Source: Porticoccaceae bacterium (GTDB lineage Bacteria; Pseudomonadota; Gammaproteobacteria; Pseudomonadales; Porticoccaceae). Taken from it: a DNA stretch of 64,000 nucleotides. This document shows positions 25,991 to 35,030 of this stretch, in pieces. The position numbers and the translations under genes are program-made. Under the pieces are notes generated by a model that was given only the letters and a program-made list of their open reading frames with translations, had not been told where the DNA came from and did no database searches. Within the stretch, counting starts at the first letter, position 1, and each line of letters starts with the position of its first letter. The stretch covers positions 16,973 through 80,972 of the forward strand of contig JAQWUP010000036.1 of NCBI GenBank assembly GCA_029242085.1. The letters run 5' to 3'.

Positions 25991-27193
25991 ATGGTTGGAT
26001 CGATTATGGTAGACAATTTTTTTAACCCCAGACAGGTTTTCACAACAAAAGATGAAACTCCGCCACGGGTGCTGAATGCGCCGCAGAAATATATTCAGGG
26101 AGCCGGCGTTCTCAACCATGTTGGACACTATATTGACAGTCTTATGCAGGTAGAACGCGCGGCCATTTTTGCCACGCGGCGCGGGCTTGCGACTCAGGGC
26201 GCTCAAATCGCCCAAAGCCTGCGGGCTCAATCCACCGATGTGGTTAGTGCGCAGTTCAATGGAGAGTGCTCACAAGCTGAAATCGCGGCGCATTTTGGCG
26301 CGCTTGCCGATAAGCAACTCGATTGCCTTATCGCGGTAGGCGGTGGAAAACTGGTCGATGCTGGTAAGTGTATCGCCCATCGGCTCAATGTGCCGGTCAT
26401 CGTTGTACCGACACTGGCCAGCACCGATGCACCCACCTCGGCACTGTCAGTTGTCTACAAACCGGAGGGTACCGCAGAGTCTGTGGAATTTTTCCCACAG
26501 AACCCGACCATGGTGATTGTTGATACCGATGTGATCGTCAGTGCGCCCGAACGTTATTTTGTCGCGGGAATGGGCGATGCGATGGCGACCTGGTATGAGA
26601 CTAAAGTGTGTCTCAACAACCCCGCTGCTCGCAACTCTATGGGTGCCCTGCCTACTCTGGCTTCCTGTGCAGTGGCAGAGATGTGTGCCCAAACACTTTT
26701 TGAATTCGGCGAGACGGCAGCGGCGTCGGTGCTGGTGAACCAGAACAATGCCGCGGTGGACAAAGTCGTCGAGGCTAATACGCTGCTCAGCGGTATTGGC
26801 TTTGAGAGTGGCGGCCTTGCTCTGGCCCATGCGATCGCGCTTGCCTATCCAGAGATAGATATTATCCATGATCGCTATCTGCATGGAGAGATGGTGGCAA
26901 TGGGCACCTTGGCGCAGCTCGCCATGGAGGATTCAGTCGATGCTGAACGCGTCACTCGATTTTTTGCTCGGGTTGGGCTGCCAGTACACTTCGGCCAAAT
27001 TTCCCTCGAAGCCGATAAAGGTAACGTTATGAATACACTAATCGAGGCGACTCTGGCAAGACCAATTGCTCACAATATGCCGATGTCAGTCACCGGTTCT
27101 TCCCTGCGCGAGGCGTTATTTAAGGCGCATAAACTGGGGCTGGAAGTTTCGGTTGATGAAGGCGATAAGGCCTACGCCAGACTGCATACTTAA
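25991..27193 (+). CDS. Glycerol dehydrogenase family (GldA-like) polyol dehydrogenase
   Basis: Metal- and NAD-dependent dehydrogenase of the GldA type, about 400 residues. The nucleotide site is in IAVGGGKLVDAGKCIAH; VPTLASTDAPTSALSVVY follows, which is characteristic of GldA. Metal ligands are likely in GMGDAMATWYE (Asp), GGLALAHAI (His) and YLHGEMVAMG (His). It should oxidise glycerol or a related vicinal diol. The start is uncertain: ATG 25991 is used here, ATG 26006 has a weak GGA in front, and the track start at 25925 is less likely. It is convergent with the ADP-ribosylglycohydrolase gene. Confidence 0.88.
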   Translation: MVGSIMVDNFFNPRQVFTTKDETPPRVLNAPQKYIQGAGVLNHVGHYIDSLMQVERAAIFATRRGLATQGAQIAQSLRAQSTDVVSAQFNGECSQAEIAAHFGALADKQLDCLIAVGGGKLVDAGKCIAHRLNVPVIVVPTLASTDAPTSALSVVYKPEGTAESVEFFPQNPTMVIVDTDVIVSAPERYFVAGMGDAMATWYETKVCLNNPAARNSMGALPTLASCAVAEMCAQTLFEFGETAAASVLVNQNNAAVDKVVEANTLLSGIGFESGGLALAHAIALAYPEIDIIHDRYLHGEMVAMGTLAQLAMEDSVDAERVTRFFARVGLPVHFGQISLEADKGNVMNTLIEATLARPIAHNMPMSVTGSSLREALFKAHKLGLEVSVDEGDKAYARLHT

Positions 27194-27252
27194 TCACTGA
27201 TCAATACGCTCGGTCATTGGGGGGATTTGGGTGTGCTTAGATTTACAGGCGC

Positions 27253-28641
27253 TTATGAGCGCCAGCTCCCAGACACCTTCTGATACACCCTAAGGGTCCG
27301 CTCTGCTAGTTCCGTCATGCTAATTTCTTGAAAGCCGATGACGCTGGGCCTGACTGTGTCATTGAGCGGTGTCACAAGGCTGGAATGTAGGGAGGCAGAC
27401 CCACACATTGCACCGACAATGGACCCGCAGGTAGCGCCATTGCAGTCCGTGTCCCAACCGCCCTCAACGGAATGACAAATCGACTGATGAAAGTCCATAT
27501 TGCCAAAGATCATTGAGCCGATAACGACGAGCGCATTGTTGACTGTGTGGACACCGTTTAAATCGCCGTAGTGCACTTCCAACCAATCCATATAAGCTTC
27601 AAAATCATCGCAATGACTGGCCTGAGCCACTGCTGCCAGAGACGCTTCTGCCAGTTTACAATTCACGGGTATCTCCGACAACCCGATATGGACTAACTCG
27701 ATGGCATCCGTGACAACAAAGGATGCCGCAATAATCGCCGCAAACATCATCTCGCCATAAATTCCATTGCCAGTATGGGTCCAGCAGGCATCGCGGTAGG
27801 CAAACTCCGCCGCCAGTTCGGGATTTCCTGCACAGGCGTAGCCCCAACCATCCGCGCGAATTTGCGCGCCGATCCATTCGCGATAGGGGTTTCTATTGGT
27901 GCGAGTATATTCGGGTGTCACCCAATCGGATGCCGCGATCCTGGGCACCGCATTGTTGTAGTTGAGAATGGCTTGCGTTTCGGCCGTACAGATTGCATTG
28001 TAGGGGAGGCAGGCGTTCCAAGTTGCGGCCACGTTGCGCCACTTAAAATCGGGGCCGTATTCTTCGAGGACGCGTAGCGCGATCAGCGTGTAGTGGATAT
28101 CGTCATCAGGCTCCATAAAGGAGATTTGTTCGCGTTGCGACAGCGGACAGCTCAACTGCAGGTCATCACCCGCATCGACACCACTAAAATAGTCGTTTAG
28201 CGGCCAGTCATTGCGATTTTGCAGATAGGTTCTAATCGCCTTGCGCCCAATCATTCCCTGCTGACCGCGAATACCCATGTTTTCCACGGGTTTGCCCAGG
28301 GCACAGCCCGCTGCACGACCGATCCATGCACCATGGAATTTGTCGAGTAAATCAGACTCAGTCGGTGTGCCGAGTTGTCGTGGTCCCGCCGGGCGAGCCA
28401 CGCGAATGCCATGCAGATCATTGGGTTGAGCATAGGTAAATTGAGGATCGGCAGGTAATTTATCTATGACCATGAAAAGGTCGTCAATCGCCGCAAAGTC
28501 CATCTCATCCCTGTCGCTGTCCATAGCGGTTACTTGATCCTTTAGCGTATCTGGGACCAAAAATCCCTCGTATTCTTTTTGAACTAATTCAGCTTTGGCT
28601 AAGCCTAGAGGCGTGTCCCACCCTGTAAAGATCATTTGCAA
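27253..28641 (-). CDS. ADP-ribosylglycohydrolase family protein
   Basis: Binuclear-metal hydrolase of the ARH/DraG fold, 462 residues. The fold begins at about residue 100 with DKFHGAWIGRAAGCALGKPVE; metal ligands are in EPDDDIHYT (Asp 179-181) and GGWDTDCNGATCGSIVGA (about 393-410). The first 100 residues are an extra N-terminal region of unknown role. Members remove ADP-ribose or related N- or O-ribosyl groups, but many members found with sugar genes are uncharacterised. Here it sits between sugar/polyol genes and an acyl-CoA block with no ADP-ribosyltransferase in sight, so a small-molecule glycosidic substrate is plausible (inference). Confidence 0.87.
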   Translation of the reverse strand: MQMIFTGWDTPLGLAKAELVQKEYEGFLVPDTLKDQVTAMDSDRDEMDFAAIDDLFMVIDKLPADPQFTYAQPNDLHGIRVARPAGPRQLGTPTESDLLDKFHGAWIGRAAGCALGKPVENMGIRGQQGMIGRKAIRTYLQNRNDWPLNDYFSGVDAGDDLQLSCPLSQREQISFMEPDDDIHYTLIALRVLEEYGPDFKWRNVAATWNACLPYNAICTAETQAILNYNNAVPRIAASDWVTPEYTRTNRNPYREWIGAQIRADGWGYACAGNPELAAEFAYRDACWTHTGNGIYGEMMFAAIIAASFVVTDAIELVHIGLSEIPVNCKLAEASLAAVAQASHCDDFEAYMDWLEVHYGDLNGVHTVNNALVVIGSMIFGNMDFHQSICHSVEGGWDTDCNGATCGSIVGAMCGSASLHSSLVTPLNDTVRPSVIGFQEISMTELAERTLRVYQKVSGSWRS

Positions 28642-28905
28642 GCTCCAGAATTTTAATGTTTATAAAAGTATGCCGTCGGCGACCCTTGGAAAATTTAATC
28701 AGGAAGACTATGTCCAAATTGCAGCTGACATTTTTACGACTTTGACCTCATTTATAACACGATCTAAAGTTTGACTTGGTAAATGGGGGATTTGCAAAAG
28801 AATCCTGTTGACACCCAATTTATTCAGCCAAACAATATGTAAAACACAACAGCAATTTCAGTATCCTTTCACAGCGTCCTGAAGGCAAATTTTGAGTAAA
28901 CCATA

Positions 28906-28917
28906 TTCACCCAAATA
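28906..28917. promoter_or_regulatory. TTCACCCA-type site just upstream of the VOC gene
   Basis: TTCACCCAAATA lies 11 bases before the ATG, overlapping the AAGGG ribosome binding site. ACCC-AAATAA-GGGT is a small palindrome. A bound protein would block translation or early transcription. Confidence 0.35.
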
Positions 28918-28928
28918 AGGGTTTCACA

Positions 28929-29687
28929 ATGAAAATTCGACAAATCGCATTGGTCGCCAACGACATAGCATTGGCCAAAGAGACGCTGTTTACACTGCTC
29001 GGCATAAAAGAAGCGCATGTAGACCCAAAAATTATTTCTTTTGGATTGCAAAATGTCGTCATGGCGTTAGGTGACACTTTTTTGGAAGTGGTCTCTCCGG
29101 TGACAAAGGGCACCACTGCAGGCCGGCTCATAGAGCGCCGGAACGGCGACGGGGGTTATATGGTCATTGTTCAGGTTGACGACTTGGTTGAGGAGAGGGC
29201 ACGCCTAGCTGAAACATCTATTCGTATTATTTGGCAGACTGACTCAGAGCGAGCAAAGGCCATACATCTGCACCCCAAGGACGTGCCGGGGGCAATCGCT
29301 TCTTTGGACCAGATGGTCCCGCCAGAAGCCTGGTACTGGGCTGGCACTGAATGGCAGCAGCACAGGGCGCAATGGGTCGCTGATATTTGTGCTGCAGAAA
29401 TTCAATCGGATGATCCAAGTACGACCGCTGAGCAGTGGTCGCTGGCCTATGGACACCCAGTTATCAGCCGGTCGGGAGTACCGACTCTGGTACTGGGAAC
29501 CAGTGAAGTTCGGTTTGTGCCGCTGATGGATCAACGCGGCCCGGGCTTGCGATCGATCGATGTGAACGCCATCGATCTAGCCGCTGTGTTAGAAGCCGCC
29601 GACCAACAAAAATTGCCACGTCAGGGAAATGCAATTAATGTCTGCGGCATCACCATTAATGTCGTAGAAAATGGGTGCATTTGTTAG
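28929..29687 (+). CDS. VOC (glyoxalase-like) family protein
   Basis: Vicinal-oxygen-chelate fold protein of 252 residues. The N-terminal module MKIRQIALVANDIALAKETLFTLLG and the strand TFLEVVSPVTKGTTAGRLIERR resemble glyoxalase-like 'VOC' proteins of acyl-CoA gene clusters. A second, weaker module occupies the C-terminal half (GVPTLVLGTSEVRFVPL to INVVENG). The first strand lacks the His often used as a metal ligand (IALVAN). Function unknown; isomerase or lyase on a hydroxylated or CoA-linked substrate is typical of relatives. First of a + strand run with the hydratase gene. Confidence 0.75.
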   Translation: MKIRQIALVANDIALAKETLFTLLGIKEAHVDPKIISFGLQNVVMALGDTFLEVVSPVTKGTTAGRLIERRNGDGGYMVIVQVDDLVEERARLAETSIRIIWQTDSERAKAIHLHPKDVPGAIASLDQMVPPEAWYWAGTEWQQHRAQWVADICAAEIQSDDPSTTAEQWSLAYGHPVISRSGVPTLVLGTSEVRFVPLMDQRGPGLRSIDVNAIDLAAVLEAADQQKLPRQGNAINVCGITINVVENGCIC

Positions 29688-29752
29688 GCGGCCGGTTCGA
29701 GACTTTAAATATTAGCGATATACTCGGTCCGAACTAACAACCCCTAGAGATA

Positions 29753-30583
29753 ATGATTATGTCTTTTGAAATCGACACCGGTACCGACCACCTTTTAGCA
29801 ACTTTGAATGATGGCATCTTAACGCTAACGTTGAATCGACCAGAGGCGCGCAACGCGCTGTCTAGAGAATTACTCGGTGCTCTCTCTGAGCAACTCGAGG
29901 TAGCTGAGCAAAATGTCGATGTTCGCTGTATTGTGATTACCGGCGCAGGGACCGCATTCTGTGCAGGTGGTGATGTTAAAAATATGGCTGAACGCAATAA
30001 AACCGGTCGTGACTCAACGCTTGATGAAGCGATTCACCGACAGCGCGTGACTCAACGTGCTACCGCTGGGCGCCTCTACAAGGTTCCCAAGCCAACTCTT
30101 GCTGTTATTCCGGGCGCCGCCGCGGGTGCAGGACTCTCTATAGCTCTTGCCTGTGATATGCGAATGATGTCTAGCAAAGCATTCTTAACCACGGCCTTCG
30201 CCAATGTCGGGTTTTCGGGTGATTATGGTGGCACCCTGTTTATGTCGCAGTTGATTGGTACCTCCAAGACACGAGAGTTGTATTTCTTATCTGAAAGGGT
30301 AAATGCCGAGCAATCCCTGGCACTTGGCCTGACAAACTGGGTGGTAGAGCCGGATGATCTGCAGGCTAAAGCAGCTGAAATCGCCAATCGTTTAGCTAGC
30401 GGGCCGAGTGTAGCGTTTCGCTATATGAAAGAAAATATTAATCGGGCCCACGCGTCGGGCGATGTTGATGACTGCTTGGATCTCGAGGCAACTCACCATG
30501 TCCATTGTGCTGCCACGGAAGACCATAAAAATGCAGTCAAAGCTTTCGTAGAAAAGCGAAACCCGGAATTTAAAGGTCTATGA
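29753..30583 (+). CDS. Enoyl-CoA hydratase/isomerase family protein
   Basis: Crotonase-fold enzyme of 276 residues. ALSRELLGALSEQL, then GTAFCAGGDVKNMAE (oxyanion hole) and IPGAAAGAGLSIALACDMRM (second oxyanion strand) define the family. It hydrates or isomerises an enoyl-CoA. The stop overlaps the transporter start by 4 bases (ATGA), so it is in one operon with the transporter and the acyl-CoA synthetase. ATG 29759 is an alternative start two codons in. Confidence 0.9.
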   Translation: MIMSFEIDTGTDHLLATLNDGILTLTLNRPEARNALSRELLGALSEQLEVAEQNVDVRCIVITGAGTAFCAGGDVKNMAERNKTGRDSTLDEAIHRQRVTQRATAGRLYKVPKPTLAVIPGAAAGAGLSIALACDMRMMSSKAFLTTAFANVGFSGDYGGTLFMSQLIGTSKTRELYFLSERVNAEQSLALGLTNWVVEPDDLQAKAAEIANRLASGPSVAFRYMKENINRAHASGDVDDCLDLEATHHVHCAATEDHKNAVKAFVEKRNPEFKGL

Positions 30584-32094
30584 AAATCTTCGATAGAACA
30601 AGCGCAGAGCAAATATCCGCTGACAAACAGGAGCAAGAGGGCATCCGTCAGCGCAAGATATCCCTGCGAACTAAATTGTTGTTTGCATCTGGAACAGCGC
30701 AAGAGGCGACGATTACTGCTGGTGGTATCGTTACCGTCATCTATTACAACCAAGTGCTTGGGGTATCGCCCTACTTAACCGGCCTGGCATTTATGCTCGC
30801 TATGTTTTTTGATGCCGTTTCAGACCCCTTGATCGGCACGCTCTCCGATCGGTTAAAAAGTCGATTTGGGCGACGACATCCGTTTATGATTGCTTCGACA
30901 GTACCCTTGGCACTCGGTTTTTATTTTCTCTACCAGCCCCTATCTGGGCTCACTGAAACCGGTCTTTTTATCTGGCTGACTGTGTTTTCAATAGTCTTGA
31001 GGACTGGTCAAACCCTGTATTTGATACCCCACGATGCGCTGGGTGCTGAGTTGACTGATGATTATGATGAACGGTCGTCTATCTTTGGTTACAACGGCGT
31101 GTTACAGATGATTCTTTCGATGATTTTCGCCGGACTGCTCTACTATTTCATCTTTCCAACGACGCCGGAGTACCAAAATGGTTTGATGAACGAGCCGCGA
31201 TACTTTCTGCTGGCAACGGTCGGCACGGTGACCATTATTTTTTCTGTGTTGGTCTGCACTCTGGGCACCATGGACCAGATACCGTTTCTACACAAGGTAG
31301 ATTTTAGTTCAAAATTTATTATCAAGGGATATCTTGGCGAGATAGCCAAGTTATTGAGAAATCCCTCCTACGTAGCTGTGTGTGTCAGCATGATGACGCT
31401 GTTTATTGCATTGGGGATCATCAATATCGTCACGCCCTACGCCTACCTGTATGTTTTTGAGCTCAAGACAGAAGACTTATTTTGGATGGGGATTGCCAAA
31501 CTCCCCGGTGTATTTATTGCGATACCGCTGTTGGCAATTGTAAGTAAAAGGCTAGAAAAAAAGGCTATCTGGATATACACCAACATATTTATGGTGATGA
31601 CGGTTGCGACGCCCTATATATTTAAGATGGCGGACGTTTTTCCGGCACAGGGCTCAGGCTTCGATCTGCTTTTTCTAGTGTCGGGTGTCTTTTTTGGTTT
31701 TTTGTTTTTCCCGATGGCAAGTATCGTGATTGACTCACAACTCAGTGATATTGCCGACGACCATGAATATCGAACTGGCGCACGCTCCGAAGGTGTGGTT
31801 TTTTCGGTTCGAAGTTTTTGCTACAAAGCAACCGGGGGAGTTGGTGGTCTGCTAGCTGGCTTTGGTTTGGAAATCATCAATTTCCCAGACAATGCTGAAG
31901 TAGGTAATCTGGCACCGGACACTCTGATGGGCTTGTTGTTTATGTGTGGTCCGCTCTACTTGGTCGTCTCTGGTCTGGGTATTTTCTGTATGTACTTTTA
32001 TGCATTAGATCGAAAACGTCATGCCCAGTTACTGACTGAGCTTAAAGAACGACGCGTCGCGGTTTCCAACCAAAGAGCAGATTACTCCAAATGA
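30580..32094 (+). CDS. GPH-type (MFS_2) cation symporter
   Basis: Inner-membrane transporter of 504 residues with about 12 hydrophobic segments. VSDPLIGTLSDRLKSRFGRRHPFM (about 85-108) is the loop typical of the glycoside-pentoside-hexuronide:cation symporter family (MelB-like). It sits between an enoyl-CoA hydratase and an acyl-CoA synthetase with 4-base overlaps on both sides, so it probably imports the acid or glycoside that these enzymes degrade (inference). Confidence 0.9.
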   Translation: MKIFDRTSAEQISADKQEQEGIRQRKISLRTKLLFASGTAQEATITAGGIVTVIYYNQVLGVSPYLTGLAFMLAMFFDAVSDPLIGTLSDRLKSRFGRRHPFMIASTVPLALGFYFLYQPLSGLTETGLFIWLTVFSIVLRTGQTLYLIPHDALGAELTDDYDERSSIFGYNGVLQMILSMIFAGLLYYFIFPTTPEYQNGLMNEPRYFLLATVGTVTIIFSVLVCTLGTMDQIPFLHKVDFSSKFIIKGYLGEIAKLLRNPSYVAVCVSMMTLFIALGIINIVTPYAYLYVFELKTEDLFWMGIAKLPGVFIAIPLLAIVSKRLEKKAIWIYTNIFMVMTVATPYIFKMADVFPAQGSGFDLLFLVSGVFFGFLFFPMASIVIDSQLSDIADDHEYRTGARSEGVVFSVRSFCYKATGGVGGLLAGFGLEIINFPDNAEVGNLAPDTLMGLLFMCGPLYLVVSGLGIFCMYFYALDRKRHAQLLTELKERRVAVSNQRADYSK

Positions 32095-33818
32095 TGGTCA
32101 ATTCGGTAAAACAAGCGTTCAATAATGCTGTTGAGGTTGTTGCAACCTCTGAGGCGTTATTTGAGCTGGAACAGCGTGAAATACGTGGGGTTGAATTTAC
32201 GACCTTTCGCAATGGCCCCAAGACGCTGCGCGATATTTTGGAATTTTGCAAAAATCATCAAGACGCAGATTTTATCGTGTATGAAAACGAACGTTACAGC
32301 TACGCTGACTTCTATCGGATCACCTCGTTGGTCGCTCTACGCCTGACTCAGCATTATGGCGTCAAGCAGGGGGATAGGGTGGCCCTAGTGATGCGCAATT
32401 CTCCCGAGTATCCGATCTTGTTTATGGCCCTAGCATCTATTGGAGCTCTCGCTGTCTGTATGAATAGCTGGTGGACGTCGGAAGAGCTTGAATACGGGTT
32501 TACCGACAGCGCTGCAAAACTTGTTTTTGCCGATGCCGGTCAGGCGAAAAAACTAGTGCCTTTTGCTGGTCGGCTGGGCCTGCAATCCGTGGTTGTGCGC
32601 GGTGAAGCCGGCGAGAGAGATGCTGACTTCTGGCGACTGATAGGGGTGCCTTCAGATGTCCAACTGCCCAGTGCAGATGTGGAGCCGGATGACGATTTTG
32701 CGATTATGTATACCTCTGGATCCTCCGGTTTTCCCAAAGGCGTCGTTTTGACGCACCGCGGTGCAATTTCTACTATTCAATCTTGGTTGTTTGGTCTGAA
32801 GGTCTCCGCCAGACTTGGCTGGTCACCGGCACCGATGATCGATAAGAACGGAGAGTCATTTCAACCCTGTTCACTGGTAACCGTGCCTTTCTTTCATGTG
32901 TCAGGAACACATCCCGGCATCCTTATGTCGATTTGGCTGGGTATGAAAATGGTGATTTGCCATAAATGGGACCCTGAAAAAGCGGTCGCACTGATTGAAC
33001 GCGAACAGGTCACACGATTTGCAGGTGTACCAACCATGTCAATGGAGCTGATCAACGCAGCCGTCTCAATGGGGGTCACGTTAGACTCGATCCGTAATAT
33101 CGATGCTGGCGGTGCAGGCCGACCTGTAGATCAAGTGGCGACGATTGCAAAAGCGGTACCCCATGCACTGGTCGGCACCGGCTGGGGCATGACGGAAACC
33201 AACGGGATGGGTATCGGTCTTCGCGGAGAGGAATTTTTGGCAAACCCGGGCGTCGCCGGCCGTCTGCAAGCACCGTTGCCGCAGATTAAAATTGTCGATG
33301 AAAATGGCCGAGAGGTGGCAACCGGGAAGGTGGGCGAGCTGGTATTTAAGTGCGTTTCTAATATGCGCTGCTATCTCAATCAACCTGAAGCAACAGCAGA
33401 CGTTCTGCGCAGTGGTTGGCTATATACTGGCGATATGGCTTTTATCGACGATGATGATCTGGTGACTATTGTCGATCGCAAGAAAGATATGATTATCCGC
33501 GGCGGTGAAAATATTTCCTGTGCTGAAGTGCACGCGGCACTGCACGCGCACCCAAGTGTGCTTGAAGCAGCGGTCTTTTCTATACCGGATGAAAGACTCG
33601 GTGAGGCGGTGGGTGCCTGTGTCTATTTGCGTGACGACGATACCGTATCTGAAGCTGAGCTGGTGCAAGCGATGGCACCTCTTATTGCCCGTTACAAACT
33701 GCCCAGCAAGATCTGGTTTCACGAGGGACAACTACCTCGAGTCGGCACAGAAAAAATCGATAAATTAGCGCTGCGCAATAAGTGTTTAAATCTCAGCTTG
33801 GACAAGAGTGATGGTTAA
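32091..33818 (+). CDS. AMP-dependent acyl-CoA synthetase
   Basis: ANL-family acid:CoA ligase of 575 residues. Motifs: FAIMYTSGSSGFPKGVVL (about 204-221), GTGWGMTETNGMGIGLRG, YTGDMAFIDDDDLVTIVDRKKDMIIRGGENI and LPRVGTEKIDKLALR with the likely A10 lysine. The N-terminal extension and several segments (DFIVYENERYS, GWGMTETNGMGIG) resemble the synthetase at 8563, so the two are paralogues. The start overlaps the transporter stop; the APH-type kinase follows after 3 bases. Activation of a 4-hydroxy acid would fit the neighbours (inference). Confidence 0.92.
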   Translation: MMVNSVKQAFNNAVEVVATSEALFELEQREIRGVEFTTFRNGPKTLRDILEFCKNHQDADFIVYENERYSYADFYRITSLVALRLTQHYGVKQGDRVALVMRNSPEYPILFMALASIGALAVCMNSWWTSEELEYGFTDSAAKLVFADAGQAKKLVPFAGRLGLQSVVVRGEAGERDADFWRLIGVPSDVQLPSADVEPDDDFAIMYTSGSSGFPKGVVLTHRGAISTIQSWLFGLKVSARLGWSPAPMIDKNGESFQPCSLVTVPFFHVSGTHPGILMSIWLGMKMVICHKWDPEKAVALIEREQVTRFAGVPTMSMELINAAVSMGVTLDSIRNIDAGGAGRPVDQVATIAKAVPHALVGTGWGMTETNGMGIGLRGEEFLANPGVAGRLQAPLPQIKIVDENGREVATGKVGELVFKCVSNMRCYLNQPEATADVLRSGWLYTGDMAFIDDDDLVTIVDRKKDMIIRGGENISCAEVHAALHAHPSVLEAAVFSIPDERLGEAVGACVYLRDDDTVSEAELVQAMAPLIARYKLPSKIWFHEGQLPRVGTEKIDKLALRNKCLNLSLDKSDG

Positions 33819-33821
33819 AGA

Positions 33822-34874
33822 ATGAGCACCGGAGATATTCAGGGCTATGACGTACCTGCTGTTGAGCAATGGATAAAGGCACATATACCTAGCCTGACGC
33901 CACCCTTCGATTGGGTTCAACTCGAGGGTGGCCATTCAAATTTGACTTATTTATTGCAGGATCAAAAAGGTTTAAAGGCGGTTGTTCGGCGTCCGCCACT
34001 AGGTAGATTACTTCCCAAAGCTCACGATATGTCCAGAGAGTGGGCATTTATCTCATCGCTGGCTCCAACTGGCTTTCCAGTGCCAGCGGCTCTGGGATTT
34101 TGTGAGGATACCGAGATCACCGGTGCCTGGTTTTATGTCATGGGATTCAAGCAGGGTCGCCCGCTTCACTCGAGAGACGAGACCGAGGTTTGGGTGTCAC
34201 GGGACCAACGTGTAACTCTGGCCCATTCGTTTATCGATACGCTAGCGGATCTTCATACTTTCGACCCAGATACAATCGGTCTAGGTACCCTAGCCAAAAA
34301 AGAGGGCTATGTGGCGCGTCAGATTAAGACTTGGTATCGATCTTGGGAAGCATCCATTGAGCCGGCCAAATACGATGATCCGCGGGCCCATGATCTGAGA
34401 AGCTATTACTTGGATAACACCCCAGCGCAGATCAGAGCGAGTGTGGTCCACGGCGACTACGGTTTTCACAACTGCCTGATTGGCAGTGATGCAACCGTGA
34501 CCGCGGTGGTTGACTGGGAAATCGGCACGCTGGGCGACCCGCTGGCAGATCTCGGTTATTCACTTAAAAGTTGGCCTGAATCTGCCGCCGATATTGCCAG
34601 AACTCCAGATGCCCCGATGGCTGCTGAGGGCCTGCCATTTCGCTGGGAATTGGCCCAACGCTATGCCGAAAGAACCGGCTTATCTGTTCGTGATCTGGAC
34701 TTTTATATCAGTATCAATCACTGGAAAGGCGCGGCAATTATACATGGCGTTTATGCACGCTATCTGGCCGGTCAAAAAAGCACTGAGGGAATCGATCTGG
34801 ATCTGCTGAGGTCGCGTATCACCCTGTCTCTGGATAGGGCCGAAGAGGCTTTAAGTCGTTTCATCGGGTCGTAA
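33822..34874 (+). CDS. APH-family kinase, LvaA/ACAD10-11 kinase type
   Basis: Phosphotransferase of 350 residues with the aminoglycoside-phosphotransferase fold. N-terminal lobe: LEGGHSNLTYLLQ and AVVRRPPLGRLLPKAHDM. Brenner motif: VVHGDYGFHNCL (His210, Asp212, Asn217). Metal-binding motif: VVDWEIGTLGDPLADLGY (Asp231). The PPLG.LLP.AHDM.REW pattern is that of kinases fused to or paired with ACAD10/11-type acyl-CoA dehydrogenases; LvaA of Pseudomonas putida is one, phosphorylating 4-hydroxyacyl-CoA. A dehydrogenase of the matching type is at 39176. It is not an antibiotic-resistance gene by context. Confidence 0.87.
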   Translation: MSTGDIQGYDVPAVEQWIKAHIPSLTPPFDWVQLEGGHSNLTYLLQDQKGLKAVVRRPPLGRLLPKAHDMSREWAFISSLAPTGFPVPAALGFCEDTEITGAWFYVMGFKQGRPLHSRDETEVWVSRDQRVTLAHSFIDTLADLHTFDPDTIGLGTLAKKEGYVARQIKTWYRSWEASIEPAKYDDPRAHDLRSYYLDNTPAQIRASVVHGDYGFHNCLIGSDATVTAVVDWEIGTLGDPLADLGYSLKSWPESAADIARTPDAPMAAEGLPFRWELAQRYAERTGLSVRDLDFYISINHWKGAAIIHGVYARYLAGQKSTEGIDLDLLRSRITLSLDRAEEALSRFIGS

Positions 34875-34902
34875 TCTGAACGATACAAAGAGGGGTATTG
34901 AG

Positions 34903-35028
34903 ATGGTTCGCGAATCGATATTACATCAACTGGTGATAGATTGCCCTGCGATGACGGTGATCGCAGAGGTTCGTAATCATCCGGTTTGGCAGTCTTATTT
35001 CGCCAGTGAACTGCGTCGGCGAGGATAA
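34903..35028 (+). CDS. Small ORF of 41 codons
   Basis: ATG 34903 to TAA 35028, too short for the track. AGAGGGG precedes the start by about 8 bases, and the stop is 2 bases before the ribokinase-like start, so it fits an operon. The predicted peptide begins MVRESILHQLVIDCP and has no recognised family. It could be a real small protein, a leader, or the remnant of a larger gene. Confidence 0.35.
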   Translation: MVRESILHQLVIDCPAMTVIAEVRNHPVWQSYFASELRRRG

Positions 35029-35030
35029 AT

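Noticed and set aside
33822-34874. Aminoglycoside resistance gene
   Set aside because: The sequence and neighbours fit the LvaA/ACAD10-11 kinase branch rather than a resistance enzyme.
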